Source: Kribbella sp. ALI-6-A (GTDB taxonomy: Bacteria; Actinomycetota; Actinomycetes; Propionibacteriales; Kribbellaceae). From it: DNA of 64,000 nucleotides. Position 1 is the stretch's first letter; each line of letters starts with the position of its first letter. Under the pieces are notes generated by a model that saw only the letters and a program-made list of their open reading frames with translations, had not been told where the DNA came from and did no database searches. The DNA lies in NCBI RefSeq assembly GCF_001984195.1, contig NZ_MTQN01000007.1:248001-312000 (forward strand). The letters are read 5' to 3'. Shown in pieces: positions 1 to 9,723 of the stretch. The position numbers were made by a program, and so were the translations under genes.

Positions 1-1
1 G

Positions 2-355
2 GAGTCGTTGCTGCAGGCACTCGGTCGTGAGCTGGACGAGGAGATCGGCCTGACGCCGCCGGTCGATCCGCCGCATGTGTGGCACCAAGAGGTTGTTGCC
101 CAAGGCCACGCGAGTGGGTACGACGGCGTGATCAACGACTACTTCCTGATCCGGGTCGACAGCCACACCCCGGGCGGCACGATGTCGGCGGCCGAGCTGC
201 TCGCCGAGAACGTGCACGGCCATCGCTGGTGGGCCCAGGACGAGCTCACGGCGTACGACGGTCCGGACGTGTTCTCCCCGCGGGCGTTGCCGGTCTACCT
301 CGCCGACCTGCTCGCCAGCGGACCGCCGGCGTCGCCTCACCTCATCGGTCTGTGA
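2..355 (+). CDS. Nudix hydrolase, 5' end outside window
   Basis: C-terminal 117 codons of a Nudix-family pyrophosphohydrolase; the gene begins before the window. The first visible residues read ESLLQALGRELDEEIGL, the second half of the Nudix box with its RE-x2-EE metal-binding core. Nudix enzymes hydrolyse nucleoside diphosphates linked to another moiety, using Mg2+. The rest (WHQEV, a YDGVINDYFLIRV strand, RWWAQDEL) fits the family's mixed alpha/beta core, and the WW motif followed by acidic residues is common near the substrate-specificity end. The substrate cannot be told from this fragment. It ends 3 bp before the convergent ABC ATPase gene. A TTG at 8 is in frame but falls inside the Nudix box, so it is not the real start. 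Confidence 0.85.
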   Translation, partial: ESLLQALGRELDEEIGLTPPVDPPHVWHQEVVAQGHASGYDGVINDYFLIRVDSHTPGGTMSAAELLAENVHGHRWWAQDELTAYDGPDVFSPRALPVYLADLLASGPPASPHLIGL

Positions 356-358
356 CGG

Positions 359-1015
359 CTACAAGCGGCGTTCCCAGCTGAGGTGACCTTCGTCCATCGT
401 CGCGTGGCCGTCGGCACCGGCGGCGACGCTCGGGTCGTGGGTGGCGATGACGACGGCGGCGCCGCGCTCGGCCTCCCGGCGGAGCAGGTCCAGGACGCGT
501 TCGCGGTTGGTGCTGTCGAGTTCGCTGGTCGACTCGTCCGCCAGCACGACTTTGCCCTGCTGGGCCAGCCCGCGCGCGACCGCGACCCGCTGCTGCTCGC
601 CACCGGACAGCTCCTCGACCAGATGGTCGCCGCTCTCCTCGAGGCCCACCGCCGCCAGAGCCTCGTCGATCACCCGGTCCACGTCTTGCTTGCCCCCAGC
701 AAGCAACGGCAGCGCCAGGTTCTCCCGGGCGGTGAGTACGCGCGCCAGTCCGTTGCCCTGCGGAATCAGTACGACGCCCTGCTGGGACGCTCCCGGCCGG
801 TCCACCACCGGTACGCCGTCCAGCGCGACCGTGCCCGCCTTCGGCGTGAGCGCCCCGGCGAGTGCCCACAGCAACGAACTCTTGCCCGCGCCGGACGGTC
901 CGCTGACGGCCAGGACGAACCCCGGCGGGACCCGCAACGACACGTCCGCGACGGCGACCACGTCGTCGTACGCGACCACGAGGCCGGTGGCGGTGATGCC
1001 GCGCTCGATGCTCAT
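359..1015 (-). CDS. ABC transporter ATP-binding protein (small)
   Basis: A 218-residue ABC ATPase, last gene of a three-gene operon read leftward from 4967. Walker A is GPSGAGKSS near residue 39, the signature is LSGGEQQ near 137, and Walker B (VVLADE) is followed by STSELD and an H-loop ATHDPS. The organisation matches LolD/MacB-type ATPases that drive FtsX-like permeases. Its ATG overlaps the TGA of the upstream ATPase gene by one base, so translation is probably coupled. The operon has two different ATPases and one large permease, which suggests an asymmetric ATPase pair on one FtsX-type permease. The cargo (lipid, lipoprotein, peptide) is not visible from sequence. Confidence 0.9.
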   Translation of the reverse strand: MSIERGITATGLVVAYDDVVAVADVSLRVPPGFVLAVSGPSGAGKSSLLWALAGALTPKAGTVALDGVPVVDRPGASQQGVVLIPQGNGLARVLTARENLALPLLAGGKQDVDRVIDEALAAVGLEESGDHLVEELSGGEQQRVAVARGLAQQGKVVLADESTSELDSTNRERVLDLLRREAERGAAVVIATHDPSVAAGADGHATMDEGHLSWERRL

Positions 1016-1851
1016 CAGGAGTCCTCCTGCTCGACCGGGCTGAGCCGGACTTCGCCGTCCTCGGTGGTGGTGACCCGCAGCAGCGTCCCGGGTGGCAGCA
1101 AGTCGGCCACGTGCGGCGGCAGCGGCAGCGACCCGTCGGTGGCGACCACCGCGAACTCTTCGCCGGACCGGCCCTCGGAGGCGATCCGGCCGTCCCTGAT
1201 CGTGATCGTCCGCGGCAGCGCGGCCGCGACCTCCGGGTCGTGGGTGATCAGCAGCACCGTCATCCCGGTGGTCCGGTTGATGGTCGAGATCGCCGACAGC
1301 ACCTCGTCACGCGCCTGGTGATCGAGCTGGCTGGTCGGCTCGTCGGCCAGCAGCAGCCCGGGGTAGGTGGCGATCCCGACCGCGACGGCGGTGAGCTGGA
1401 TCTGGCCCGGCGTGAGCTTGCCGAGCGGTGACTTCGCCTGTCGGCCGAGGCCGACCAGCTCCAGCACCTCCTCCGGCGTCGGCAGGTCGCGGTCCCGTGG
1501 CGCGGCCCCCTGGGCGTAGCGGATGTTGTCCAGCGGATTCAGGTACGGGATCAGGTTGCGCCCGGCCCCCTGGAGCACGATGCCGACGTCGGCGGCGCGC
1601 ATCCGGTCCAGCTCCGCCTCGGTCATCGTGGCGACGTTGTGCTCACCGATGTGCAGCCGGCCCGCGCTCGGCGTGAGCAGTCCACCGCACAGCTGCAGCA
1701 GCGTCGACTTGCCGGCGCCGGACGGTCCGAGCAGGCCGACCAGCTCACCCGGCCGGACGGAGATCCCGATGCCGGACAGGGCCGCGACGTCATGGCCCTG
1801 GCTGCGGTAGATGTGCACCAGGCCGCTGGTGCTGATCGCGAGGCCGCTCAT
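1015..1851 (-). CDS. ABC transporter ATP-binding protein with altered signature motif
   Basis: A 278-residue ABC ATPase. Walker A GPSGAGKST lies near residues 43-51, Walker B is LLLADE followed by PTSQLD, and the H-loop is LLITHDPE. The signature reads LTPGQ instead of LSGGQ, which could weaken ATP hydrolysis at the composite site it builds. The C-terminal ~55 residues (after the IRDGR strand) form an extra acidic extension not needed for ATPase folding. It overlaps the permease gene by four bases (ATGA) and the small ATPase gene by one. Pairing with the normal-signature ATPase downstream would give one canonical and one degenerate nucleotide site; this is inference from the motif only. Confidence 0.88.
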   Translation of the reverse strand: MSGLAISTSGLVHIYRSQGHDVAALSGIGISVRPGELVGLLGPSGAGKSTLLQLCGGLLTPSAGRLHIGEHNVATMTEAELDRMRAADVGIVLQGAGRNLIPYLNPLDNIRYAQGAAPRDRDLPTPEEVLELVGLGRQAKSPLGKLTPGQIQLTAVAVGIATYPGLLLADEPTSQLDHQARDEVLSAISTINRTTGMTVLLITHDPEVAAALPRTITIRDGRIASEGRSGEEFAVVATDGSLPLPPHVADLLPPGTLLRVTTTEDGEVRLSPVEQEDS

Positions 1852-4800
1852 GCCAGGTCCTCCTTGATCCGGCTGTAGCCCGCCCGGCGGTTCACGCCGG
1901 AGCCGAGCAGCAGCGTGGTCGTGGTCAGCACGACGGTCCCGATCAGCCAGAGCACCCCGGCGACCGCCCAGTTCGTGCCGAGGTCGAGCGGGATCGGCGA
2001 CGGTTCACCGGTCTCGGCGAACAACGGGATCAGCGGCAGCGCGACCTTCGCGCCGACCACCCCGCAGATCGAGCCGAGCAGCACCGCCAGCGCGACCGGG
2101 CCGGTCTGCTCCCAGCGCGCGGCCCGTCCGGTCGTGGCCGCCGGTACGCCGGTGATCCGCAGGCTCGCGTAGTCCTGGGCCCGAGACCGCCACGAGGTCA
2201 CCACCATCAGCAGCAGCACGATGATCGCGAGCGACCAGCCGGCGACGCCGATCACCGGGGTCAGTTGCAGCGCGAGCGCACTCGCCGAACGGCTGTACAC
2301 CTCCGCCCGTGCGGCACTGCGATCGCCGAGCGAGGCGTCCAGGCCGGCCTTGCCGAGCGCCTCGATCAGCTGGTCGGCCTTGGCCACTCCCTCGGCGTTC
2401 AGCCAGATCTCGAACGAGACGTTGCTCTGGGCAACCGTGCCGCCGATCCGCCGGAGCGCTTCCAGGTCGACGACGGCCGCACGTTCGGGGTAGCGGTTGA
2501 TCGGTCCGCGGAGCCGGTCGATCGGGCTGATCAGCTGCGCGATGCCGTCCAGCCCGGGCACCGTCGTCGTGGTGCCCACCGGGTAGCCGCTGGTCACCAG
2601 CGCCGGGATGCCCGGCGGGACCGACGCGTGCTGGATCACGTTCTCGAGCGCGATGCTGGTGACGTTGAGAGTCAGGCCGCCGTCCGGACCGTCCTTGGCC
2701 CGGACGGCGCCGCTGTCCTCGGTGAGCTGGGGAATCTCCTGCCAGTCGTCCGACGTACCGAGTCCTGCGGAGGGGGTGCCGTCGGAGCCGAACTTGCTCA
2801 GTACGACGTCGCCGGTGATGCCGGACTGGTCGCTGATGTCCCGGGCGATGCCGAGGCGCAGCAGCCGGCAGCCGGCCGTGCAGCCCGAGACCTTGGTGGT
2901 CAGATCGACGGTCCGGCCCGGTACCAGGGGCAGCGCCGGGAAGCTGGCGACGAACCGGCTGCCGTCCCGGAGACTGACCAGGGTGGCCCGGATGATCACC
3001 GACTTCGCCGGGGCCTGCGGCGGGGGCGCAACGCCGTTGATCGTCTTCGGAACCACCGGTTGCATCGGGCCGGTGCTCGCGGTCACCCGGAGCTGCCCGC
3101 CGCGTACCTCGATCGGCGCCGGCTGCCGCGGTGCGGCGAGCTGCGCGAAACCGTCCGGGTCGGTCAGCTCCTCGCCCTGGAAGGCGATCCGGCGGAAGCT
3201 GTCGGGCTCGATCATCACCGTGCGCAGGGCATCGGGGGCGGTCGTGGTGGAAATCAGGACGGGGGAGAGCCATTGGCGGTCACGGTCGAGGCTGTTCAGC
3301 ACCGCGGTGAAATTGCCGAGGTCGGTCGTGTCGACGGTGACGACGCCTTCAGCACCGGCCTCGTACCCGGCGCGCGTCTCCCGGTTGTCGCCGGCCACGG
3401 AGGCGGCCTGGCCGGCGAACGAGACGAGCGCGGTCGCCACCGCGACGACGGCGACGATTCGGGTCACCGCCGGACGGCGCGAGACCTGGAGTGCGCCGAG
3501 GGCGAGTCCCAGACGCCCGGCCCGCAAGGCCTGCCGGCTGATCAGCGCAGCGGCCGGGAGCAGGAGATGAGCGAAGGTCAGTCCGACCGCCAGCGCGAGC
3601 AGCGTGGGCGTCAGCACCGGCAACGGCCCTCGGCCACCGCCGGTCAACGCGCCGATCAAGCCGGCCGTCGCCAGTACGACGATCGCAACGTCCGCGATCG
3701 CCACGGACCGGCCCCTGCGCCGTGGAACCACTCGGCGCAGCAGGGTGGAGATCGGCTGCCGCGCGACGGAGCGGACGGTCGACACCACGACAACAAGCCC
3801 GACGACCAGTGCCAGCCCCACCGCGGCCGGCACCGTCCAGTGGAACTCGATCGGTGACCCACGGTCGAGCCATGTCTGTCTGACGGCGAGGAGCAGTCCG
3901 AAGCCGGAGGCCGCACCCAGCAGCAGTCCGGCCGCGACTGGTACTCCGAGCTCGAGCGCCAGCGCCTGCCCGGCCGACCGCGTGCTGGCGCCGCGCAACC
4001 GGGCCACCGCGAGCTCGGGGCGGCGCTGGTCGACCACGGCCGCCAATGCGAGGGCCAGCACCACGACGCCGAACAGAGCGACCTGGACCATCACCAGCGG
4101 GATGATGGTCGCCGCCTGCCGCCGTTCGGCCCCGATCGAGTCGATCAGGCCCACCAGGCCGGAGTTGTTGTGAGCGTTGTACTGGAGTTCGCCGGCTTCC
4201 GCCTCGACGTTCTCCGTAGCCGCCTTGAGTCGCTCCAGGTGGTCCAGGCGGGTGAGTCCGGGCAGCGGTCGCGTGTCGAGGGTGTTGCGATGTCCCCATG
4301 CCGCCGCGTCGAAGGTCTTGCGGTCGGTCAGCAGGTAGTCGAGGGCGCCGGCGCTGTTGCCGATCTGCGCGAAGGAGTTTCCGGTCGGGGGCCGGCCGAA
4401 CCAGTACACGTCCTGCGCGTCCTCGGGGACGTAGAGGCCGACGACGGTCAGCACGCCGCGGCCGACGTACTGGTTGGGGACGATGTTCAGCCGCTGGCCG
4501 ATCTTGATGTCGTGGTTGTCGACGTCCGCCGCGGACATCACCACCTCGCTCGGCGCCGAGGCGCACCGGCCGGCGATCAGCCTCAGCCGCTCGCAGTACC
4601 CGTCGCGCCACAGGATGCGTCCCTGGGGCTTGGGCGCGGTGACCTCCGGGCCGGTGAGCCAGGTGATGTCGACGTGCGCGCCGTACACGGGCGGGCTGAA
4701 CAGCGGCCTCAGGTCGGCCGGGACGAGAGTCTCCAGCTTCTCCGGTGCCGTCGGTTTGCTGACGATCCGGCTGGTCGGTGGCGACAGCGCCTCCACCTGC

Positions 4801-4967
4801 CAGGCGGCGACCAGCGGCCGGTTGGTCAGCATCTCGGTCGTGACCGTCTGCTCCACGGCCCGGGAGAACCAGGGCGCGAACGAGGCGCACGTGCCGATCA
4901 GCAGACTCACCCCGGCCAGGACCACGGCCTGCGACCACCGGTACCGCAACGCCCGGCCCAGGAACAT
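1848..4967 (-). CDS. FtsX-like ABC transporter permease
   Basis: A 1039-residue integral membrane protein with the duplicated FtsX/MacB plan. There is an N-terminal membrane helix (about residues 14-36, AGVSLLIGTCASFAPWF), a large extracytoplasmic region, a cluster of helices around residues 285-520, a second extracytoplasmic region to about 860, and three C-terminal helices (VIGVAGWSLAIIVLLLMVV, GPVALAVLLGSICGVVGA, WAVAGVLWLIGTVVLTTTT). FtsX-family permeases usually act by mechanotransmission on extracytoplasmic substrates rather than by classical import. First gene of the operon with the two ATPases downstream. A G-rich ribosome-binding stretch (CTGGGGGGTACGAG) precedes the ATG. The substrate is unknown. 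Confidence 0.9.
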   Translation of the reverse strand: MFLGRALRYRWSQAVVLAGVSLLIGTCASFAPWFSRAVEQTVTTEMLTNRPLVAAWQVEALSPPTSRIVSKPTAPEKLETLVPADLRPLFSPPVYGAHVDITWLTGPEVTAPKPQGRILWRDGYCERLRLIAGRCASAPSEVVMSAADVDNHDIKIGQRLNIVPNQYVGRGVLTVVGLYVPEDAQDVYWFGRPPTGNSFAQIGNSAGALDYLLTDRKTFDAAAWGHRNTLDTRPLPGLTRLDHLERLKAATENVEAEAGELQYNAHNNSGLVGLIDSIGAERRQAATIIPLVMVQVALFGVVVLALALAAVVDQRRPELAVARLRGASTRSAGQALALELGVPVAAGLLLGAASGFGLLLAVRQTWLDRGSPIEFHWTVPAAVGLALVVGLVVVVSTVRSVARQPISTLLRRVVPRRRGRSVAIADVAIVVLATAGLIGALTGGGRGPLPVLTPTLLALAVGLTFAHLLLPAAALISRQALRAGRLGLALGALQVSRRPAVTRIVAVVAVATALVSFAGQAASVAGDNRETRAGYEAGAEGVVTVDTTDLGNFTAVLNSLDRDRQWLSPVLISTTTAPDALRTVMIEPDSFRRIAFQGEELTDPDGFAQLAAPRQPAPIEVRGGQLRVTASTGPMQPVVPKTINGVAPPPQAPAKSVIIRATLVSLRDGSRFVASFPALPLVPGRTVDLTTKVSGCTAGCRLLRLGIARDISDQSGITGDVVLSKFGSDGTPSAGLGTSDDWQEIPQLTEDSGAVRAKDGPDGGLTLNVTSIALENVIQHASVPPGIPALVTSGYPVGTTTTVPGLDGIAQLISPIDRLRGPINRYPERAAVVDLEALRRIGGTVAQSNVSFEIWLNAEGVAKADQLIEALGKAGLDASLGDRSAARAEVYSRSASALALQLTPVIGVAGWSLAIIVLLLMVVTSWRSRAQDYASLRITGVPAATTGRAARWEQTGPVALAVLLGSICGVVGAKVALPLIPLFAETGEPSPIPLDLGTNWAVAGVLWLIGTVVLTTTTLLLGSGVNRRAGYSRIKEDLA

Positions 4968-5176
4968 CTCTCGTACCCCCCAGCAGCCCGTGAACCCTGC
5001 CGAGAACTTACGGACTGACCGGTGTCACGTCAGGGCTTCGGTGCCCACCGATGCGCTTTCGTTGCCTGCCCGGCCGATGCTTGCTACCTGGGCCGAACTG
5101 TTGCTACCCAGCGGTACTCGGTGGTCACCGTGGGTCGATGCGCCGGGCGGTTCGCCGGGTCGGGGATGCTTGTGCC

Positions 5177-6202
5177 ATGACGGATCCGAAGGTCACGCTG
5201 GAGCTGGACAGGCCGCAGGGTGGATCACTCGACGCACTCCTTGCCCTGCCCACCGGCGAAATCCGGGCGTACGCCGTCCTGGCGCACCGCTCACCCGGGT
5301 CCGTGGACGTCATCGCCGACACCCTGACCCGGGCCGGGATCGCCGTGCTCGCCTTCGAGATCGGCGCCGCCGGGGCGGTGGCCGACGTGGTGCTGGCGGC
5401 GTACCACCTGCGGGCGAACTTCGAGCCGCCGGAGATCCTGATCGGGCACTCGCTCGGCGGGGTCGCGGTGCTGTCGGCGTCGCACCTCGTGCCGGAGATC
5501 CGGGCCGTGGTGACGATCAACGCCCCGGCCGGCGAGATCCCACCGCCACGAACCGCCCTGCTGGTGATGCACGCGCCGAGCGACCAGCAGGTGGGGATCC
5601 AGAACGCGGGGCACTTGTTCGTCGGCGCTCGGCATCCGAAGTCGTTCATCGCGCTGGACGGAGCGGACCACGCGCTGACGAACCCGGCCGACGCGGTGTA
5701 CGCGGCGACGATGCTCGGGGCGTGGGTCGGGCGCTACCTGACCAAGCCGGCGGCGCCGGTCGCGTCCGGGCTGACGATGGGTCACCGGGTCGTTGTCTCC
5801 GAGAACGGTGCGCCGTACGCACAGACGATCGTCGCCGGGCGGCACCGGTTGAGCGCCGATGAACCCGTGCCTCTGGGTCGCGACACGGGGCCCACGCCGT
5901 ACGACCTGCTGCTGGCGTCGCTCGGATCGTGCACGTCGATGACGATCCGGATGTACGCCGAACGCAAGCAGATCCCGCTCCGCGACGTCTCGATCGAGCT
6001 GCGCCACGCGCGCGTGCACGCGAAGGACTGCGAAGAGTGCGAGACCAGCGCCGGCATGCTGGACCGAATCGATCTCAAGATCACGCTCGAGGGCGATCTG
6101 ACCGAGGAGCAGCGCGAAAAGCTGCTCGCGATCGCAGGCAAGTGCCCGGTGCACCGGACGCTGCACTCGGAAGTCCAGATCCGCACGGCAATCGCCGACT
6201 GA
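5177..6202 (+). CDS. Fused alpha/beta hydrolase-OsmC family protein
   Basis: A 341-residue two-domain protein. Residues 1 to about 195 are an alpha/beta-hydrolase-like domain with the nucleophile elbow GHSLGG and a late DGADHAL histidine segment. Residues about 205-341 are an OsmC/Ohr-like domain with the two expected redox cysteines, in LGSCTSMT and GKCPVHR. OsmC proteins reduce organic hydroperoxides at the cysteine pair, so the fusion may couple a hydrolysis step with peroxide detoxification. I chose the ATG at 5177 because the TDPKVTLELDRP segment begins the conserved fold and the 42 codons upstream are low-quality, cysteine-rich translation. A GATGCT box six bases before the ATG may be a leaderless -10. 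The divergent neighbour is the FtsX operon. Confidence 0.87.
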   Translation: MTDPKVTLELDRPQGGSLDALLALPTGEIRAYAVLAHRSPGSVDVIADTLTRAGIAVLAFEIGAAGAVADVVLAAYHLRANFEPPEILIGHSLGGVAVLSASHLVPEIRAVVTINAPAGEIPPPRTALLVMHAPSDQQVGIQNAGHLFVGARHPKSFIALDGADHALTNPADAVYAATMLGAWVGRYLTKPAAPVASGLTMGHRVVVSENGAPYAQTIVAGRHRLSADEPVPLGRDTGPTPYDLLLASLGSCTSMTIRMYAERKQIPLRDVSIELRHARVHAKDCEECETSAGMLDRIDLKITLEGDLTEEQREKLLAIAGKCPVHRTLHSEVQIRTAIAD

Positions 6203-6289
6203 GCGGCCGCGCTGTCCATTACCGGGACTCTCTGTGGCGCCCACCTCCCCGTCGTACCGCCCCCAACCCGTCCACCCACCGGACGGGGG

Positions 6290-6295
6290 TAGGTT
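6290..6295 (+). promoter_or_regulatory. Candidate -10 box of the aldo/keto reductase gene (leaderless)
   Basis: TAGGTT lies six bases before the ATG at 6302 and no Shine-Dalgarno sequence is present, the usual layout of an actinobacterial leaderless promoter. The start point would fall at or next to the ATG. No clear -35 is seen. Confidence 0.5.
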
Positions 6296-6301
6296 CGGAC
6301 C

Positions 6302-7284
<983 letters not shown>

Positions 7285-7288
<4 letters not shown>

Positions 7289-8229
7289 CCGAGCCGAGGC
7301 CCACAGCCGCGCCGACCTCTGATTCAGGGCCGCTGACCTCCACTCCTCCTGGCGCCGCCGCGGCGCCCGCCCCCAGCGACTTCAGCGGCGATCAACCACT
7401 GATCGCCGTCACCGGATCCACCGGCCAACTCGGTTCCCAAGTAGCCCGAACGCTCGCCGAAGCCGGCGTACGCCAACGCCTGGTGGTCCGCGACCCCGCG
7501 AGAGCCCCCGAGCTCGCCAACACCGAGATCGCCCAAGCCGCGTACGGCGAACACCCCGCCTTGCTCAACGCCTTCGACGGCGTGGACACCCTTCTCCTGC
7601 TCAGCGCCACCGAGTCCGCCGACCGCGTCTCCTTGCACACGGCAACCATCGACGCCGCGGTCGCCGCCGGCGTACGCCACATCGTCTACACCTCCTTCGC
7701 CGGCGCCGCCCCGAACGCCACCTTCACCTTCGCCCGCGACCACTGGCACACCGAGCAGCACGTGCGCGAGTCCGGCGTCGGCTTCACCTTCCTGCGCGAC
7801 AACCTGTACCTGGACTTCGTCCCCGGCCTCGTCGGCGAGGACGACGCGATCCGCGGCCCGGCGGGCGACGGCCGTGTCGCCGCCGTCCTGCGCGCGGACG
7901 TCGCCGCGGTCGCCGCCCAGGTCCTGCTGGATCCCGCCGCGCACGCCGGCGCGACGTACGACCTGACCGGCCCGACCGCCTTCACCCTCACCGAGGCGGC
8001 CGCCGTACTGAGCGAGAAGCTCGGCCGCACGATCCGCTACGAGCCCGAGACCCTCGACGAGGCGTACCGCTCCCGCGAACGCTTCGACGCCCCCGCGTGG
8101 GAGGTGGCCGGCTGGGTCACGTCGTACGCCGCGATCGCGAGCGGCGAGTTGGGCACGGTCAGTTCCGCCGTCGAGCAGCTCACCGGCCGCAAGCCGACGG
8201 GCCTGGCCGAGTACGTCAACACCCTGTGA
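7285..8229 (+). CDS. NmrA-like / SDR-type NAD(P)-dependent oxidoreductase
   Basis: A 314-residue protein with a Rossmann N-terminus. After a Pro/Ala-rich leader of about 45 residues comes [15 protein letters not shown], the TGxxGxxG dinucleotide-binding loop of atypical short-chain dehydrogenases (NmrA/QorB-like group). The segments [13 protein letters not shown] and [12 protein letters not shown] are characteristic of this family, which includes quinone reductases and redox-sensing NmrA proteins. The start is the GTG that overlaps the preceding reductase's stop. The disordered leader before the fold is unusual, and a later start near residue 45 cannot be excluded. Operon partner of the aldo/keto reductase. 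Confidence 0.85.
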
Positions 8230-8258
8230 CTGTCGGACCGATTTGAGACACTGTCCCC

Positions 8259-9029
8259 GTGCCGCTCTACCGTGACGAAGCCATCGTGCTCCGAACCCAG
8301 AAACTGGGCGAAGCCGACCGCATCGCCACCCTGCTGACCCGCTCCCACGGCAAGATCCGCGCCGTCGCCAAGGGAGTCCGCCGTACGTCGTCCCGCTTCG
8401 GCGCGCGACTGGAACCCTTCAGCCACGTCGACCTCCAGCTCGCCACCGGCCGCACCCTCGACGTCGTCACCCAGGCGGTCTCCATCGCCGCGTACGGCGA
8501 AGGCATCGTCTCCGACTACGCCCGCTACACCACCGGCACAGTCCTGCTGGAAACCGTGGACCGCCTGGTAGTCGAAGAAAAAGAACCAGCCACCCAGCAA
8601 CACCTCCTCTTGGCCGGAGCCCTGCGAGTCCTTTCGACCGGAGAACGAGAACCCCGCCTGATCCTCGACTCCTTCCTCCTCCGCTCCCTGGCCATCTCCG
8701 GCTACGCCCCGTCCTTCGGCGACTGCGCCCGCTGCGGCGAACCAGGCCCCCACCGAGCCTTCAACCCCGCCGCCGGCGGCATGGTCTGCGCCTCCTGCCG
8801 CCCACCCGCCTCCACCATGCCCGCCCCCGCCACCATCACCCTCCTGGCCGCCCTCCTCACGGGCGACTGGCCCACCGCCGAACGCACCGACCCACGCACC
8901 CGCCGCGAGGCAGACACGCTGGTAGCCGCCTTCGTAGCTTGGCACCTGGACCGCCTGCGCTCGCTGCGACACCTGGACCTCACGCCGGCACCGGTCGTCC
9001 CGCTACCAGGCACCGAGTCCCTCGGTTGA
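8259..9029 (+). CDS. recO: DNA repair protein RecO
   Basis: A 256-residue RecO, the partner of RecR/RecF in loading RecA onto SSB-coated gaps. Visible features are the N-terminal OB-fold start ([19 protein letters not shown], then [24 protein letters not shown]), a helical middle, and a four-cysteine zinc site (CARC near residue 156, CASC near 178). The length is normal for actinobacteria. The start is GTG, with a GACACT box six bases upstream that could serve as a leaderless -10. In many actinobacteria uppS is directly next to recO; here 2.5 kb of other genes intervene, and a 44-bp piece of this gene (8611-8654) recurs at 11428-11471. Confidence 0.95.
   Translation: MPLYRDEAIVLRTQKLGEADRIATLLTRSHGKIRAVAKGVRRTSSRFGARLEPFSHVDLQLATGRTLDVVTQAVSIAAYGEGIVSDYARYTTGTVLLETVDRLVVEEKEPATQQHLLLAGALRVLSTGEREPRLILDSFLLRSLAISGYAPSFGDCARCGEPGPHRAFNPAAGGMVCASCRPPASTMPAPATITLLAALLTGDWPTAERTDPRTRREADTLVAAFVAWHLDRLRSLRHLDLTPAPVVPLPGTESLG
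8611..8654 (+). repeat. recO-internal segment duplicated upstream of uppS
   Basis: This 44-bp stretch of recO is found again at 11428-11471 with 42 of 44 identical bases, in direct orientation. The differing bases are the 11th and the 32nd. The copies lie 2.8 kb apart and flank the 3' half of recO and the three genes between recO and uppS. Confidence 0.85.
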
Positions 9030-9156
9030 CTCGAGCCAGTTGCAACAACCTGCAATCCCTCCCCGCGCTCGGCTGACCCCTGTGGACAACGTCAGCTGAA
9101 GAGACTGCCGGTATGGCAAGGTTGTACAGACAGTAATCACGCGGCACGGAGGCACG

Positions 9157-9723
9157 ATGCGCAGGCAGCTCACCGCAACAGTCACGGCGGCAACCCTCGT
9201 GCTGGCCGCCGCTGCCTGCGACAGCTCCGGCTCGGCGACACCGCCCCCGTTCACTCCGTCGACAGCACAGACAACGGCCACAACGCCAACCGCGACACCG
9301 ACCATCGCACCCGATGGAGCTGTCGAGGCCTATCGCCAGTTCATCGCCGCGACGGATGTCATGGCCCGCAGCGGCGGTGAAGACGTCACCGAGCTGCGGA
9401 AGTGGGCCAGCGGGACGATGCTGGGCGCCGAGCTGAATCAAGCGGCGACGTTCAAGGGCCGGAAGTGGCGCAGCGTCGGGGAGCAGAAGGTTGTCTGGGC
9501 CAAGGTCCTGACCCTGGGGACGCCGGGACCGAACGGTGAAGTCAACGAAGCGGTCGTCGAAGCGTGCGTCGACTCCTCGCAAGCGATTGCCAGCGGCCCC
9601 GACGGGAAGCCGATCAGGCCTGCCAACGCCCCAACCCAGCTCGTTGACCGCATGAAGATGGTCTACGCCTCAGGTGCGTGGAAGGCGAACTTCCCGCAGA
9701 GCAGGAAGGCCGGCAAATGTTGA
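9157..9723 (+). CDS. Secreted lipoprotein of unknown function
   Basis: A 188-residue protein with a clear lipoprotein signal: a basic start MRRQ, a hydrophobic stretch ending in the lipobox LAAAAC, then a Thr/Pro/Ala-rich linker to about residue 48. The folded part (from AVEAYRQFIAATDVM) resembles NTF2-like accessory lipoproteins that occur beside actinobacterial secreted proteins, but I do not recognise a named family. The last residues (SRKAGKC) overlap the start of the next gene by seven bases, so the two exported proteins are expressed together. The gene lies in the segment that separates recO from uppS. Confidence 0.8.
   Translation: MRRQLTATVTAATLVLAAAACDSSGSATPPPFTPSTAQTTATTPTATPTIAPDGAVEAYRQFIAATDVMARSGGEDVTELRKWASGTMLGAELNQAATFKGRKWRSVGEQKVVWAKVLTLGTPGPNGEVNEAVVEACVDSSQAIASGPDGKPIRPANAPTQLVDRMKMVYASGAWKANFPQSRKAGKC

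Noticed and set aside
2265..3857. 530-codon open frame opposite the FtsX permease
   Set aside because: The composition is Arg/Gly/Asp-rich shadow coding, as expected opposite a high-GC gene; the permease strand has recognisable helices.
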